Below, piece by piece: positions 18,413 through 27,780 of a stretch of DNA of 64,000 bases. Positions within the stretch are counted from its first letter, which is position 1. Every line of letters begins with the position of its first letter. Below the pieces are notes generated by a model. It did no database searches, was not told the DNA's origin, and saw nothing but the letters and a program-made list of their open reading frames with translations. The stretch lies in assembly GCA_964242115.1 (NCBI GenBank), contig CAXSZX010000005.1, positions 124,001 through 188,000 on the forward strand. The letters run 5' to 3'. Made by a program: the position numbers and the translations under genes. The DNA is from BOG-908 sp964242115. GTDB lineage: Bacteria; Pseudomonadota; Alphaproteobacteria; Acetobacterales; Acetobacteraceae.

Positions 18413-18732
18413 TATCCTTGCCGTGCTGGCGTACGAACCACCAGCCCATCCAAAGCGTCGGTCACAGTCACCTGACAAGACAGCCGGGAGTTTGGACCCG
18501 GGTCGGTCACTAGGTCCATCGTGTCCAGTTCCATAGCAGACGGTACAGGCAGCTTGCCCGCCCAGGCGTCGTCCACGATCACGTGGCAAGTTCCGCACGC
18601 ACACGCCCCGCCGCACTCCGCGTCGATGCCCGGCACGTCGTTGGTCACCGCGGCCCGCATCACCGACATGCCGACTGCTGCGTTGACCGTCATGGACGAA
18701 CCGGTGGACGAGATGTAGGTGATCTTCGGCAT
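18412..18732 (-). CDS. 2Fe-2S ferredoxin, adrenodoxin type
   Basis: 106-residue electron-transfer protein. Cluster ligands follow C-x5-C-x2-C at C40, C46 and C49, with the fourth at C86 (SRLSCQVTV). An extra cysteine, C44, lies inside the loop. This spacing is that of vertebrate/bacterial adrenodoxin-type ferredoxins that serve P450 or Rieske oxygenase systems, or Fe-S assembly. The ATG start at 18732 is about 150 bp from the divergent flavin reductase start, and a shared redox role is possible. No P450 is present in the window. Confidence 0.92.
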   Translation of the reverse strand: MPKITYISSTGSSMTVNAAVGMSVMRAAVTNDVPGIDAECGGACACGTCHVIVDDAWAGKLPVPSAMELDTMDLVTDPGPNSRLSCQVTVTDALDGLVVRTPARQG

Positions 18733-18886
18733 CGTGTGGGCTCCGGGGGCGCGGCGGTGGTGCTTGCACACGGGCACAGTGTCAAGGCAGGTCCACCGGA
18801 CGGCGCCGGCGGGCGGACGACGCACTGGGAGCGGGTCCACGAACGATGCGTCTGGTTTTTCTGTCCGAGCGGACCACCTGCCTGCC

Positions 18887-19639
18887 ATGAGCGAGCCAGC
18901 CAAGCGCCCACGCCTCGACGCTGGCGGGCCAGTCCAGACGTCGTCCGGCAGCCGGGCCCGGCCGGTGGATTTCGACGGCGTGGCGTTTCGCCGCGCGCTC
19001 GGCAGCTTCGTCACCGGCGTCACCATCGTGACCACGCTGGACACGCTTGGTCGGCCGGCCGGGCTGACGGCAAACAGCTTCAACTCCGTCTCGTTGGACC
19101 CGCCGATGGTGCTGTGGAGCCTGGCGCTGGACAGCACCAGCCTGGCCGCGTTCCGCCAGGCGGGCTGGTGGGCGGTGCACGTGCTGGCCGCCGATCAGGA
19201 GGCGCTGTCCAACCGCTTCGCCCAGCGCGACACGGCCAAGTTCGACGGGCTGCCCACCCAGCCGGGACCGGGCGGCATACCGCTGCTGGACGGCTGCGCC
19301 GCCCGTTTCGTCTGCCGCGCCGCATTCGAGTACGAGGGCGGCGACCACGCGATCTTCCTGGGCGAGGTCAGCGACTTCCTGCAGACCGACCACACGCCGC
19401 TGGTCTACCACCAGGGCCGCTACGGCGGCGTGTTCCCCGCGGCAGACGCGCAGCCGGGGGGGACGTCGCTGCTGGCGCTGGAGCGGCGGGGCCTGGTGGA
19501 ACACGCACCGTCGGGACCGCTGCTGACGGAGGCGGGGCGTGAGGTGGCGCGGGGGCTGCTGGCGTTGGCTGAGACGTCGCAGGAGAGTTTGACGCAGTAC
19601 GAACGGGCGGCGCTGCGGCATTTGCTGCCCAGATTGTAA
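18887..19639 (+). CDS. Flavin reductase-like protein with C-terminal winged-helix-like extension
   Basis: 250 residues. The N-terminal part (about 25-180) is a flavin reductase/FMN-binding split-barrel domain: FRRALGSFVTGVTIVTT, then GLTANSFNSVSLDPPMVLWSL. Such proteins supply reduced flavin to two-component monooxygenases. The last 60-70 residues (SLLALERRGLVEHAP...LTEAGREVARGLLAL) resemble a MarR-type helix-turn-helix. A comparable reductase-plus-MarR layout is known for some 4-hydroxyphenylacetate hydroxylase reductases. ATG 18887 is chosen for the family N-terminus. No partner monooxygenase is adjacent. Confidence 0.85.
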   Translation: MSEPAKRPRLDAGGPVQTSSGSRARPVDFDGVAFRRALGSFVTGVTIVTTLDTLGRPAGLTANSFNSVSLDPPMVLWSLALDSTSLAAFRQAGWWAVHVLAADQEALSNRFAQRDTAKFDGLPTQPGPGGIPLLDGCAARFVCRAAFEYEGGDHAIFLGEVSDFLQTDHTPLVYHQGRYGGVFPAADAQPGGTSLLALERRGLVEHAPSGPLLTEAGREVARGLLALAETSQESLTQYERAALRHLLPRL

Positions 19640-19640
19640 G

Positions 19641-19774
19641 AAAGAAAGCAGTTCTTTTTTGAAAAAAAGAACCAAAAAACTTTTGTCTCCTGGGTACACG
19701 CTGTGGGGGACTCCGCGACAGCAGGACCAAAAGTCTTTTGCTTCTTTTCTTCAGAAAAGAAGGCCTTGCTTGCT
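19641..19774. repeat. Family 1 element, full copy, orientation B
   Basis: Left AAGCAGTTC with AAAAAAAGAACC, centre CTCCGCGACAGCAGG, right CTTCTTTTCT / AGAAAAGAAGG. It fills the space between flavin reductase and the next SDR gene, whose proposed TTG start is its last CTTTG. Confidence 0.9.
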
Positions 19775-20662
19775 TTGCTAAGCGTCGTCACCGGCGCCAC
19801 CAGCGGCATCGGACGCTGGATCGCCCTCGGCCTGGCCCAAGCGGGCCACGACCTGATCCTGATCGGCCGCAACGCCGAGACCTGCACCACCACTCGCGAC
19901 TGGCTGACGCGCCAAGTCCCGGCCTGCCACGTCCAGATCGAGCTCGCCGACCTCTCCCTGCTGGCCGAGACGCGCGAAGCCGCCGCCCGCATCACCCGGC
20001 CGGTGGACGTGCTGGTCAACAACGCCGGCACCTACGCCGCCCGCCGCGAGGAGACGCCGGAGGGCCACGAGCGCGTGCTGGCCACCAACCACCTCTCCCC
20101 CTTCGTGCTGACGCAGGCGCTGCTTCCCCGACTGCAGCAGGCGGCGGCCTCCGGCAGCGCACGCATCGTCAACATCGGCTCGTCCACGTCGGAGCGCGCG
20201 CGCATCGACCCCGACGACCTGGAAGGCCAGCGCCGCTGGGGCCTGACGCATACCTACGCGCAATCCAAGCTGGCGCTGCTGATCGCCAGCAACCGCTGGG
20301 CACGCCGGCTCGCCGGCACCGGCGTGGTCAGCAACACGGTGCATCCCGGCGCGGTCGCTACCAGGCTGGTGCGCGAGAGCGGCGTCATCGGCCTGGCTTG
20401 GCGCGCCATGGCGCCGTTCCTGCTCACCGAGGCTCAGGGTGCGCAGACGCCGCTCCACGTGGCGCTGGACCCGGCATTCGCCGCCGTCACGGGCTCGTAC
20501 GTGAAGGCTCGGCAGGTGGCACGGCAGAACCCGCGCGCGCTGGATGCGGCGCTGGCAGCGCGCGTTCTGGCGGCGACCGAGCGCCTGACCGGTCCTCCAG
20601 CGGCGCCGACAGCGCCCGCCGCCACGCCAAATGCAGGCTCCAGCCGCGCGCCTGGCGGTTAA
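19775..20662 (+). CDS. SDR family oxidoreductase, retinol-dehydrogenase-like
   Basis: About 295-residue short-chain dehydrogenase. The cofactor loop VTGATSGIGR follows almost immediately after the start; NNAGTY and the catalytic YAQSK are present. The best start is TTG at 19775, which makes the protein begin M-L-S-V-V-T-G as family members do. No ATG is available, and the frame upstream is translated repeat. The family normally ends near ERLTG (about 20591). The last 20-25 residues are a proline/alanine-rich tail that overlaps the convergent SDR gene by 176 bp. Substrate unknown. Confidence 0.82.
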   Translation: MLSVVTGATSGIGRWIALGLAQAGHDLILIGRNAETCTTTRDWLTRQVPACHVQIELADLSLLAETREAAARITRPVDVLVNNAGTYAARREETPEGHERVLATNHLSPFVLTQALLPRLQQAAASGSARIVNIGSSTSERARIDPDDLEGQRRWGLTHTYAQSKLALLIASNRWARRLAGTGVVSNTVHPGAVATRLVRESGVIGLAWRAMAPFLLTEAQGAQTPLHVALDPAFAAVTGSYVKARQVARQNPRALDAALAARVLAATERLTGPPAAPTAPAATPNAGSSRAPGG

Positions 20663-21545
20663 AGGCGCCGCGCACAGGGGAAGCCTCGGCCGACGGCGAG
20701 AACAGGGTGGGGTCGGCCAGGCGCGCGGCTTCGGGGTCGCGGGAGAGCTGGGCGTCGAAGCCCAGCTGCGTCATGCACCAGGCGATCAACCAGGGTGCCG
20801 CGCGGGTGGCCAGGCCGAAGACGGCCGCGGTGCCGCTGATCGTCTCCTCGGCGCCGCCTTTCAGGGCTGCGTGGTAGATGCCGGCGGCCACCACTTCGGG
20901 CTGGTAGACGGGCGGCGCCGGCCGTGCCGGCCACTTCATGTGGGAGACCGCGTGCGAGAAGAACGGCGTGTTGACCGCGGGCGGGAACACGGTGACCACA
21001 CGCACGCGGCTGCCAGCCATGCGCAGTTCGGCCCGCAGCGCCTGGGCGAAACCGCGCACGGCCGCTTTGGCACCTGCGTAGGAGGTCATCATCGGCAGCC
21101 CGTGGAAGGCCGCCGCCGAGCACACGTTGAGGATGGTGCCGCGCCCGGACGGCGCCATCAGGCTGAGCGCCGTTCGGCAGCCGTTCACCGTGCCCGAGTA
21201 GGTGACCGCGGTGACCCGGTCGAACTCCTCTGCCGGCACCGCGGCAAAGCGGCCGTAGACGCCGTTGCCGGCGCAGTTGATCCAGACGTCCGGCGGCCCG
21301 AACTCGGCGGCGATCTCGGCGGCGGCCGCCTGCAGGGCGGCGCGGTCGGACACGTCGGCGCAGCGCGTGCAAACGGCCGCACCGGCACTCCGAACGTCAC
21401 CCGCCGCCTCGGCGAGCCCCGCCTGCCCGCGCGCGATCAGCCCGACGCGCCAGCCGCGCCTGGCAAACAGCCCGGCGGTGCAGCGCCCGATGCCCGAGGA
21501 GCCGCCGGTGATCACCACCACGGGCGCCCTGTCCGGAAGGCTCAT
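20487..21545 (-). CDS. SDR family oxidoreductase with long C-terminal region
   Basis: 352-residue short-chain dehydrogenase. TGGSSGIGR is at about 13-21, NCAGNG near 90, and catalytic SAAAFHG...YAGAK around 145-160. A C-terminal extension (after about residue 230) includes GWSLHLAWRRAL, typical of DltE/YqjQ-like SDRs found beside other oxidoreductases. The final 58 codons overlap the convergent SDR gene on the other strand. ATG at 21545 lies 160 bp from the divergent glycosyltransferase. Substrate unknown. Confidence 0.85.
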   Translation of the reverse strand: MSLPDRAPVVVITGGSSGIGRCTAGLFARRGWRVGLIARGQAGLAEAAGDVRSAGAAVCTRCADVSDRAALQAAAAEIAAEFGPPDVWINCAGNGVYGRFAAVPAEEFDRVTAVTYSGTVNGCRTALSLMAPSGRGTILNVCSAAAFHGLPMMTSYAGAKAAVRGFAQALRAELRMAGSRVRVVTVFPPAVNTPFFSHAVSHMKWPARPAPPVYQPEVVAAGIYHAALKGGAEETISGTAAVFGLATRAAPWLIAWCMTQLGFDAQLSRDPEAARLADPTLFSPSAEASPVRGAFNRQARGWSLHLAWRRALSAPLEDRSGARSPPERALPAPHPARAGSAVPPAEPSRTSP

Positions 21546-21707
21546 GTCTTGCCGGCCCGCGCCGCGTCTGTGAGATGGTGGAGCATGGTCGGCATACTGA
21601 CATCTCCGGGGGCGGACGTGACGTGCCTATAAACCATGTTACAACTGATGCGCGAGCAACCCGGTTTCCTACCGCCGGAGCCGGCGCGCAAGGGAGCGCC
21701 AGCACGA

Positions 21708-24700
21708 ATGCCTGACGACGCCTTCGACGAGGAAACATTCCCGGAGGAAGCCTACCTCACCGCGTTCCTCGATGTTCGTCAGGCGGTCATCGCCGGCGCG
21801 TTCGCCAGCGGCTTCCAGCACTACCTTACCTATGGCCGGACGGAAATCGACACGGGCGTCAGGCCCTCGCCGTTCATGGGCGGCCCGCCGGGGCTGGACC
21901 GCTCGGTGGTGCCGCCGGCCGACGACCAGCCGGTGCCGGCCTCGCCTACGCCCATGCCGCTGCCCGCCTCCGCCGAGGCGATCCCCTACGCCGCACCGCC
22001 CGAGCCCGGGCCGCTTCCGAGGAGCGAAGCGTTCAGCGAGGACCTCTACTTCGCGCTGAACCCTGACGTGGAAGCGCTGGTGGAGGAGGGCAGCTTCACC
22101 AGCGGCCACGCGCACTGGCGGGCGGTGGGACATGCCGAGGAGCGCGCCGGCAAGCGGCCCTCCATCACCCAGGACGCGCTCTACGCCGACACGCTGCCGC
22201 CGGGCACCGGCTGCGAGGTGGAGACCGGCGACTTCGACGCCGAGAGCTACTTTCTGCTCTACCCCGACGTGCGCCAGGCGATGGGCAACGACCCGGCCGC
22301 CGCGCGCCACCACTGGGTGCATCACGGCCGCTTCGAAGGACGCGTGGGCGCCGGCGTCGCACCCTACCAGACCTGGCAGGCGCGCCCGGCGGAGGTGCTG
22401 GCCAAGCCGTTCGGCATCAACGTGTTCGGGCCCTTCGCGGCCACCTCCGGCCTGGGAACTGCGGCACGCGGCATCCTGCGCGCCATCCAGAGCGTCGGCA
22501 TCGCCACCGAACTGCACCCGTTCGACGTGAGCCGCGGCGCCCCGCGCATCACACCGGCCGAGCGCGCCCGCAAACCCACCTACCGCTGCAACCTGTTGCT
22601 GGCCAACGCCGACCAGATCGCCAGGCTGACCGCGCTCTACCAGGCCGGCCACTTCGACGACGCCTACAACATTGCTGTCTGGGCCTGGGAGCTCGCCGCC
22701 TTCCGCGCCGACTGGCACACCAGCTTCGCGCCGCTCGACGAGGTGTGGACCAACAGCGAGTTCGAGATGGACAGCATCGGCGCGGTGGCACCGGTGCCGG
22801 TGCACAAGATACGCCTGCCGGTGGAGGTGGCGCACGCCTCGGCCGAGGACGGCCGTGAGATGTTCGGCATACCGCGCGACCGGCTGGTGTTCCTGGTGGC
22901 CTTCGACGTCGGCAGCACCAGCGCGCGCAAGAACCCGGGGCTGGTGATCGAAGCGTTCCGCGAGGCGTTCGCCGCCGACGAGAACGTCTTCCTGGTGATA
23001 AAATTCCACTCCACCGCCATCGAGCCGGCGATTACCCGGCAACTGACACGCGCGCTGCGCGGGGCGGAGAACGTGCTGGTCGTCGCCGACCTGCTGGCGG
23101 ACCACGAGATGGCGCTGCTGCGCGCCGCCTGCGACGTCTTGGTAAGCGCCCACCGCAGCGAAGGCTTCGGGCTCAACATCGCCGAGTTCATGGCGCTCGG
23201 CAAACCGGTGGTGGCGACGAATTACTCCGGCAACCTGGAGTTCTTCGACGAGAGCGTGGGTTTTCCGGTCGACTACGCGCTGACCGAGGTGGCCGCCGCC
23301 GCCGGTCCCTACATGCCGCACTACGTGTGGGCGGACCCGCTGCGTGCCTCGCTGGTGCAACAGTTGCGGCACGTCTACTGCGACCAGACGGCGGCCTGGG
23401 CGCGCGGCGCACGTGCAGCCGAGCGGATGGCCGAGCAGTTCAGCGCCACACAGATCGGCCACGAGATACGCCGGCGCCTGCTCGCGATCGGGCTCGCCGC
23501 CGAGCTGCCGCCGTTCCTCGGCTGGCTCGGCCGCGCGCGCGGGCTGGTGGGATCCTCGCCGGTGGGGCCGCTCGACGCGTTCCAGCGCCAGGCGATCGCG
23601 GCACTCGGCCTGCGCCGCCCGGTGATCAGCCTGGTGGTGCCTGTCTACAACGTGGCCGGCGCGTGGCTGGCCGCGTGCGTGGCGTCCGTGCAGGCGCAGA
23701 GCTACCCGTTCTGGGAACTGTGCCTGTGCGACGACGCCAGCACCGAAGCGGACACGCGCGCGGTGCTGGCCCGGCTGCAGGGCACCGACCCGCGCATCAG
23801 GATACGACGTCTGGCCAGCAACCGCGGCATCGCCGCGGCTTCCAACCTGGCAGCGGAGATGGCCACCGGCGAGTTCGTCGCCATGCTGGACCACGACGAC
23901 GCGCTGCACCCGGACGCGCTGCTGGAAGTGGCGCGCGCGCTGTTCGCCGACCCAGAGATCGACGTGCTCTACACCGACGAGGACAAGATCGACGAGCACG
24001 GCGCGCTGGTCGACACCTACCACAAGCCGGACTGGTCGCCGGAACACCTCGAATCGGTCATGTACGTTCTGCACATGCTGGTAGTACGCAAGCTTCTGTT
24101 CCTCGAGCTCGGCGGTTTCCGCGACGCGTATTCCGGCGCGCAGGACTACGATCTGATGCTGCGCCTCTCACGCCGCACCCAGCGCGTGCACCACATCGCG
24201 CGCGCGCTGTACCACTGGCGCGCAATCGAGGGCTCGTCGGCCGCGGTGGTGGACGCCAAACCCTACGCGCTGCGCGCCGGCTTTCGCGCGCTGGCGGACC
24301 ACGTGGCCGAAAAGCATGGCGACCGCGCCTGGGTGGAGGACGGGCTGCTGCCCGGCACGTTCCGCGTCCGGCGCAAGATATTGGGCCGCCCGCGCGTTTC
24401 GCTGCTGATCCTGACCAACAACGGCGAGCTGGAACTGCCGGGGCGCGGAACCTTTCACATGGTCGACAACCTGGTGGACTCGATCCTGCGCCGCACCAGC
24501 TACCGCAACTACGAGATCGTCGTCGTCGACAACAACAAACTCTCGGCCGAGCAGGTGGCGCGCTTCCGCTCGCTCGGCGTACGGGTGGAGAACTTCACCG
24601 GCGCGGTGGTGCCGTTCAACTACGCGGCGAAGGCCAACTTCGCGCTGCGGACCTGCCGCACCGAGCACCTTGTGATGCTGAACGACGACATGGAGATCAT

Positions 24701-25214
24701 CAACGAGGACTGGCTGACCTCAATGCTGGAACTGAGCCAGGAGCCCGAAGTGGGCGCGGTTGGCGGAAGGCTGCTGCACGCGGACGGCACCATCCAGCAC
24801 GTCGGCTGCGTCATCGGCGTAAACAACGGCGCCGCGCATGTCTACCACTCGTTTCCCGGCGACTTCGTCGGCTACAACGGCTTCACGCACCTGATCCGCA
24901 ACTACTCCGCTGTCACCGGCGCCTGCTTCGCCACCCGCAAGAGCGTGATGCTGCAAGTCGGCGGGTTGGACGAAAGCTTCGCCGTGGACTTCAACGACAT
25001 GGATCTGTGCCTGAAGATGGTGGAGAGCGGCTACCGGATCGTCTACACGCCATACGCGTCGCTGTTTCATTTCGAAGGCGCGTCCGCCAAACGGATCACG
25101 CAGAACCCGGAGGAGCGGCGGAGGTTCGTCGCACGATGGGCGCGCTACATGGAGAACGACCCGCATTTCAATCCGAACTTTTCCAAGAGCAGGTTTGATT
25201 TCACGGTGGGGTGA
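21708..25214 (+). CDS. Large multidomain glycosyltransferase (GT4 plus two GT2 domains)
   Basis: About 1168-residue protein. The N-terminal 220 residues hold three degenerate repeats of the type YL-x-x-x-PDV-x-x-A-x(n)-H-Y/W-x-x-x-GR-x-E (near 10-50, 108-150 and 178-216). A GT4 glycosyltransferase follows, with GLGTAARGIL and the nucleotide-sugar motif SEGFGLNIAEFMALGKPVV near residue 483. A first GT2 domain begins at VVPVYN (about 638) with DHDD near 727. A second GT2 begins near 895 with LNDDME near 990. It probably builds a surface polysaccharide or glycosylates a protein. ATG 21708 has AAGGGAG upstream; ATG 21636 in the same frame (24 more residues) is the alternative. No membrane segments are obvious. 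Confidence 0.9.
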   Translation: MPDDAFDEETFPEEAYLTAFLDVRQAVIAGAFASGFQHYLTYGRTEIDTGVRPSPFMGGPPGLDRSVVPPADDQPVPASPTPMPLPASAEAIPYAAPPEPGPLPRSEAFSEDLYFALNPDVEALVEEGSFTSGHAHWRAVGHAEERAGKRPSITQDALYADTLPPGTGCEVETGDFDAESYFLLYPDVRQAMGNDPAAARHHWVHHGRFEGRVGAGVAPYQTWQARPAEVLAKPFGINVFGPFAATSGLGTAARGILRAIQSVGIATELHPFDVSRGAPRITPAERARKPTYRCNLLLANADQIARLTALYQAGHFDDAYNIAVWAWELAAFRADWHTSFAPLDEVWTNSEFEMDSIGAVAPVPVHKIRLPVEVAHASAEDGREMFGIPRDRLVFLVAFDVGSTSARKNPGLVIEAFREAFAADENVFLVIKFHSTAIEPAITRQLTRALRGAENVLVVADLLADHEMALLRAACDVLVSAHRSEGFGLNIAEFMALGKPVVATNYSGNLEFFDESVGFPVDYALTEVAAAAGPYMPHYVWADPLRASLVQQLRHVYCDQTAAWARGARAAERMAEQFSATQIGHEIRRRLLAIGLAAELPPFLGWLGRARGLVGSSPVGPLDAFQRQAIAALGLRRPVISLVVPVYNVAGAWLAACVASVQAQSYPFWELCLCDDASTEADTRAVLARLQGTDPRIRIRRLASNRGIAAASNLAAEMATGEFVAMLDHDDALHPDALLEVARALFADPEIDVLYTDEDKIDEHGALVDTYHKPDWSPEHLESVMYVLHMLVVRKLLFLELGGFRDAYSGAQDYDLMLRLSRRTQRVHHIARALYHWRAIEGSSAAVVDAKPYALRAGFRALADHVAEKHGDRAWVEDGLLPGTFRVRRKILGRPRVSLLILTNNGELELPGRGTFHMVDNLVDSILRRTSYRNYEIVVVDNNKLSAEQVARFRSLGVRVENFTGAVVPFNYAAKANFALRTCRTEHLVMLNDDMEIINEDWLTSMLELSQEPEVGAVGGRLLHADGTIQHVGCVIGVNNGAAHVYHSFPGDFVGYNGFTHLIRNYSAVTGACFATRKSVMLQVGGLDESFAVDFNDMDLCLKMVESGYRIVYTPYASLFHFEGASAKRITQNPEERRRFVARWARYMENDPHFNPNFSKSRFDFTVG

Positions 25215-25215
25215 G

Positions 25216-25370
25216 AAAACAAGCGGTTCTTTTTGAAAAGAAGAACCAAAAACTTTTGCGTCCTGCGCTGGTGCAGCCGCTTCGAATCGTTCCAAGACAA
25301 GGAGCCGTTGCAGAGGCGAGGAGACAAAAGTTTTTTGGTGCTTTTTCTCCAAAAAAGAACCGCTTGCTTC
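25216..25370. repeat. Family 1 element, full copy with variant centre
   Basis: Both ends are of the GGTTC type (left AAGCGGTTC, right AAGAACCGCTTGC). The centre lacks the CTGTCGCGG motif. It fills the gap between the glycosyltransferase and the FkbM methyltransferase. Confidence 0.85.
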
Positions 25371-25387
25371 GCGTAAAGGCGGAAACG

Positions 25388-26170
25388 GTGAACCATCCTG
25401 AATACGTGGACATTGCAGGCGAGGCGGACTGGGACACGCCAGGGTTCCGCATGCGATCCTGCGACGCACGTGACCAGGTGGCCTGCAGCGCCGCGGCGAA
25501 TGGCTGGGCGCATTTCGAACGGCCGACTCCGCTCGCGTTTGCCGAAGCCGTGCGCAAGGGCGACGGCGGCCTGGTCATCGACGTCGGTGCGAACACCGGT
25601 TTCTACACGTTGCTCGCGCTCAGCGTTTCTGCGGACGCCACTGTCGCCTGCTACGAGCCCTTGGACAGCGTGCGCAGCATACTGGCGGAGAACCTGCGCC
25701 TGAACGGCCTGCATCGCCGCGCGAGCGTGCTGCCCTACGCAGCCAGCGACGTCACCGCGCCGAGAATGCTCTACGTGCCGGACGACAGCCACGGATTGGT
25801 GGAGACAAGCGCGTCGCTCGGCGCGGAATTCAAGACCGGCAGCACGCCAGGCCGCGAGGTGGAGGCCTACGCACTCGACGACAAACACACCGGCCGCCCG
25901 CGGGTGAGCGTCATCAAGGTGGACGCCGAGGGACACGACCTGCAGGTCCTGCGCGGCGCGGCCGGCATCCTGCGCCGCGACCGGCCGTTCGTGTTCCTCG
26001 AAGTGCTGCTCGGCTCGGACGAGGCGGGACTGTCTGAGCTGCTGCGTGCGACCGGCTACGTGGATTGTGTGCTGATGCCGGACGGGCCGATGATAAGTGG
26101 CGCCAGCGTTGCTCACCACACGCTCGCCTGGAATCACATGTGGTTTCCACGGGAGACTGATCGTGCGTGA
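25388..26170 (+). CDS. FkbM family methyltransferase
   Basis: 260-residue SAM-dependent methyltransferase. Motif I is IDVGANTGFYTLLAL at 64-78. A downstream VIKVDAEGHDLQVLRGA block is the FkbM signature. FkbM enzymes often O-methylate sugars in polysaccharide clusters, which fits its place right after the glycosyltransferase. The start is GTG at 25388, preceded by AAAGGCGG. Upstream in-frame sequence is only repeat. The C-terminus matches family length. Confidence 0.87.
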   Translation: MNHPEYVDIAGEADWDTPGFRMRSCDARDQVACSAAANGWAHFERPTPLAFAEAVRKGDGGLVIDVGANTGFYTLLALSVSADATVACYEPLDSVRSILAENLRLNGLHRRASVLPYAASDVTAPRMLYVPDDSHGLVETSASLGAEFKTGSTPGREVEAYALDDKHTGRPRVSVIKVDAEGHDLQVLRGAAGILRRDRPFVFLEVLLGSDEAGLSELLRATGYVDCVLMPDGPMISGASVAHHTLAWNHMWFPRETDRA

Positions 26171-26256
26171 AAGAAAGCGGGCAAGCAGTTCTTTTTTGAA
26201 AAAAGAAAACCTCTGGTCTTTGGAGTGCGCGCTGACGGAGATACCGCGACAGCGGG
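26170..26256. repeat. Family 1 element, left half, orientation B
   Basis: AAGCAGTTCTTTTTTG with AAAAAAGAAAACC, then GCGCGCTGACGGAG and CCGCGACAGCGG. It begins at the FkbM stop codon. Confidence 0.78.
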
Positions 26257-26515
26257 GCCGGGTGTACTTGCTCTTGCCGCGGGTTAGAACGCCGGCCACG
26301 CTTTCGCGGACAGCTTGAACACCACGCCTCTACGGCACACAACCGCGATCGCAGACATTATCGTTTTTCACAAAGGAAGTGCTTGCTTCAGCCAACGACC
26401 GAAATGGCGTTCTCCACCCTGGAAGCAAAACTATCATTCCTGCGGTTGCGAAGTTCCACAAAGCGCGACGAAAGAGACAGGAGTTCTTTGGTTTTTTCGA
26501 AAAAGAACCGCTTGC
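26171..26515. other. Convergent gap filled with decayed repeats
   Basis: 345 bp between convergent genes. It contains the half element above, a short end fragment at about 26362-26389 and a degraded copy at 26421-26519. No gene is seen. Confidence 0.6.
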
Positions 26516-26519
26516 TTAC
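26421..26519. repeat. Family 1 element, degraded copy
   Basis: Recognisable right end GGTTTTTTCGAAAAAGAACCGC and CTTGCTTAC; the left hairpin is lost and the centre is poorly conserved. It touches the stop of the DUF482 gene. Confidence 0.65.
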
Positions 26520-27673
26520 TCGTCCCCCTGCCGAAACGGCGACAGCTCCATCAGCGCTTCGATCTCGGCCTCCACCGCCGGCCGCTCCCGCTCAAGATGG
26601 CTTGCAACCGCTCCACGCAAGCCCGGATGCGCAATGAAATGCGCCGAGTAGGTCGCCGACGGCAGGTAGCCGCGCTGTATCTTGTGCTCCCCCTGTGCGC
26701 CGGCCTCCACCGTCTTCAGCTTGTGCGCAATGGCAAAGTCTATCGCGCGGTAATAGCAAAGTTCAAAGTGCAGAAATGGAAAGTCGCCCGAGCAGCCCCA
26801 GTTGCGGCCGAACAGCGTGTCGGTGCCGGCAAGGTTCAGCGCGCCCGCCACCAGTTTGCCCTTATGCTCGGCCAGCATCAGCACCACGCGGTCGCCCAGA
26901 TACTGCGAGAGCAGCGGAAAGAACTTTGCCGTCAGGTACGCGCTGCCCCACTTTCGGTCCACTGTGCTCTCGTAGAACCGGTAGAACGCTTTCCAGTGCG
27001 CAGGCGTGATCTCGCTGCCGCGCAGCGTGTGGAACACCAGGCCGCAGGCGTTGGCGTCGCGCCGTTCCCGACGCAACGACTTGCGCTTGCGCGAGCTGAG
27101 TGCGGCCAGGAAGTCGTCGAAGCTCGCGTAGCCGTCGTTGTGCCAATGGTATTGCAGACCCAGCCGCTGCAGCCAGCCGTCTTCGCCAAGGTCCGTCCAT
27201 TCGTCGTGCGTGCAGAACGTGACGTGCACCGAGCTGAGTTTCATCTCGCGGCAAGCCTGCTTCAGGCCGGACGCCAGCGCCGTGCGGCCCAGCGGGTTGC
27301 CGGGCCGCACCAGCAGGCGCGGCCCGGTCACCGGACTGAACGGGGCGGCCACCTGCAGCTTCGGGTAGTAATCGCCGCCGGCCTGTTCGTAGGCGCGTGC
27401 CCAGCCGTGGTCGAAGACGTACTCGCCGTAGCTATGGCCCTTCGCGTACATCGGCGCGCAGGCGACCACCCGCTCGCAGGCGTCGCGCAGCACGGCGTGG
27501 CGCGGCAGCCAGCCGGTGCGGGCGCTGGCCGAGCCGCTGTCCTCGACCGCGGCCAGGAAAGCGTGGCTGACGAATGGGTTATCCGGACCTGCGCAAAGGT
27601 CCCAGTCGCCCTGGTCGACCTCGTGGATGGAGCCGTGCAGGCTGAGGGCGAGGCTTGGCGTGCTGTCGGGCAT
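26516..27673 (-). CDS. DUF482/GNAT-like N-acetyltransferase family protein
   Basis: 385-residue protein of the DUF482 (peptidoglycan-biosynthesis-like/GNAT-fold) family. Recognisable blocks are NPFVSHAFLAAVEDSGSA near the N-terminus, SRKRKSLRRERR mid-protein, and a C-terminal ELCYYRAIDFAIAHKLKTVEAGAQGEHKIQRGY, the most conserved stretch of the family. The biochemical function is not established. ATG 27673 is chosen; a 20-residue extension upstream is possible but unsupported. Flanked by family 1 elements on both sides. Confidence 0.87.
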   Translation of the reverse strand: MPDSTPSLALSLHGSIHEVDQGDWDLCAGPDNPFVSHAFLAAVEDSGSASARTGWLPRHAVLRDACERVVACAPMYAKGHSYGEYVFDHGWARAYEQAGGDYYPKLQVAAPFSPVTGPRLLVRPGNPLGRTALASGLKQACREMKLSSVHVTFCTHDEWTDLGEDGWLQRLGLQYHWHNDGYASFDDFLAALSSRKRKSLRRERRDANACGLVFHTLRGSEITPAHWKAFYRFYESTVDRKWGSAYLTAKFFPLLSQYLGDRVVLMLAEHKGKLVAGALNLAGTDTLFGRNWGCSGDFPFLHFELCYYRAIDFAIAHKLKTVEAGAQGEHKIQRGYLPSATYSAHFIAHPGLRGAVASHLERERPAVEAEIEALMELSPFRQGDE

Positions 27674-27780
27674 CGCGATGAATATAGCGGCGCGTGCGGA
27701 GGATTGAAGGCGCCAGCGTACGTCCATGAGCACAAGTAGACGCCCGGGCGTCTACTTAACCGCCGATAGCGGCGCCCGGT

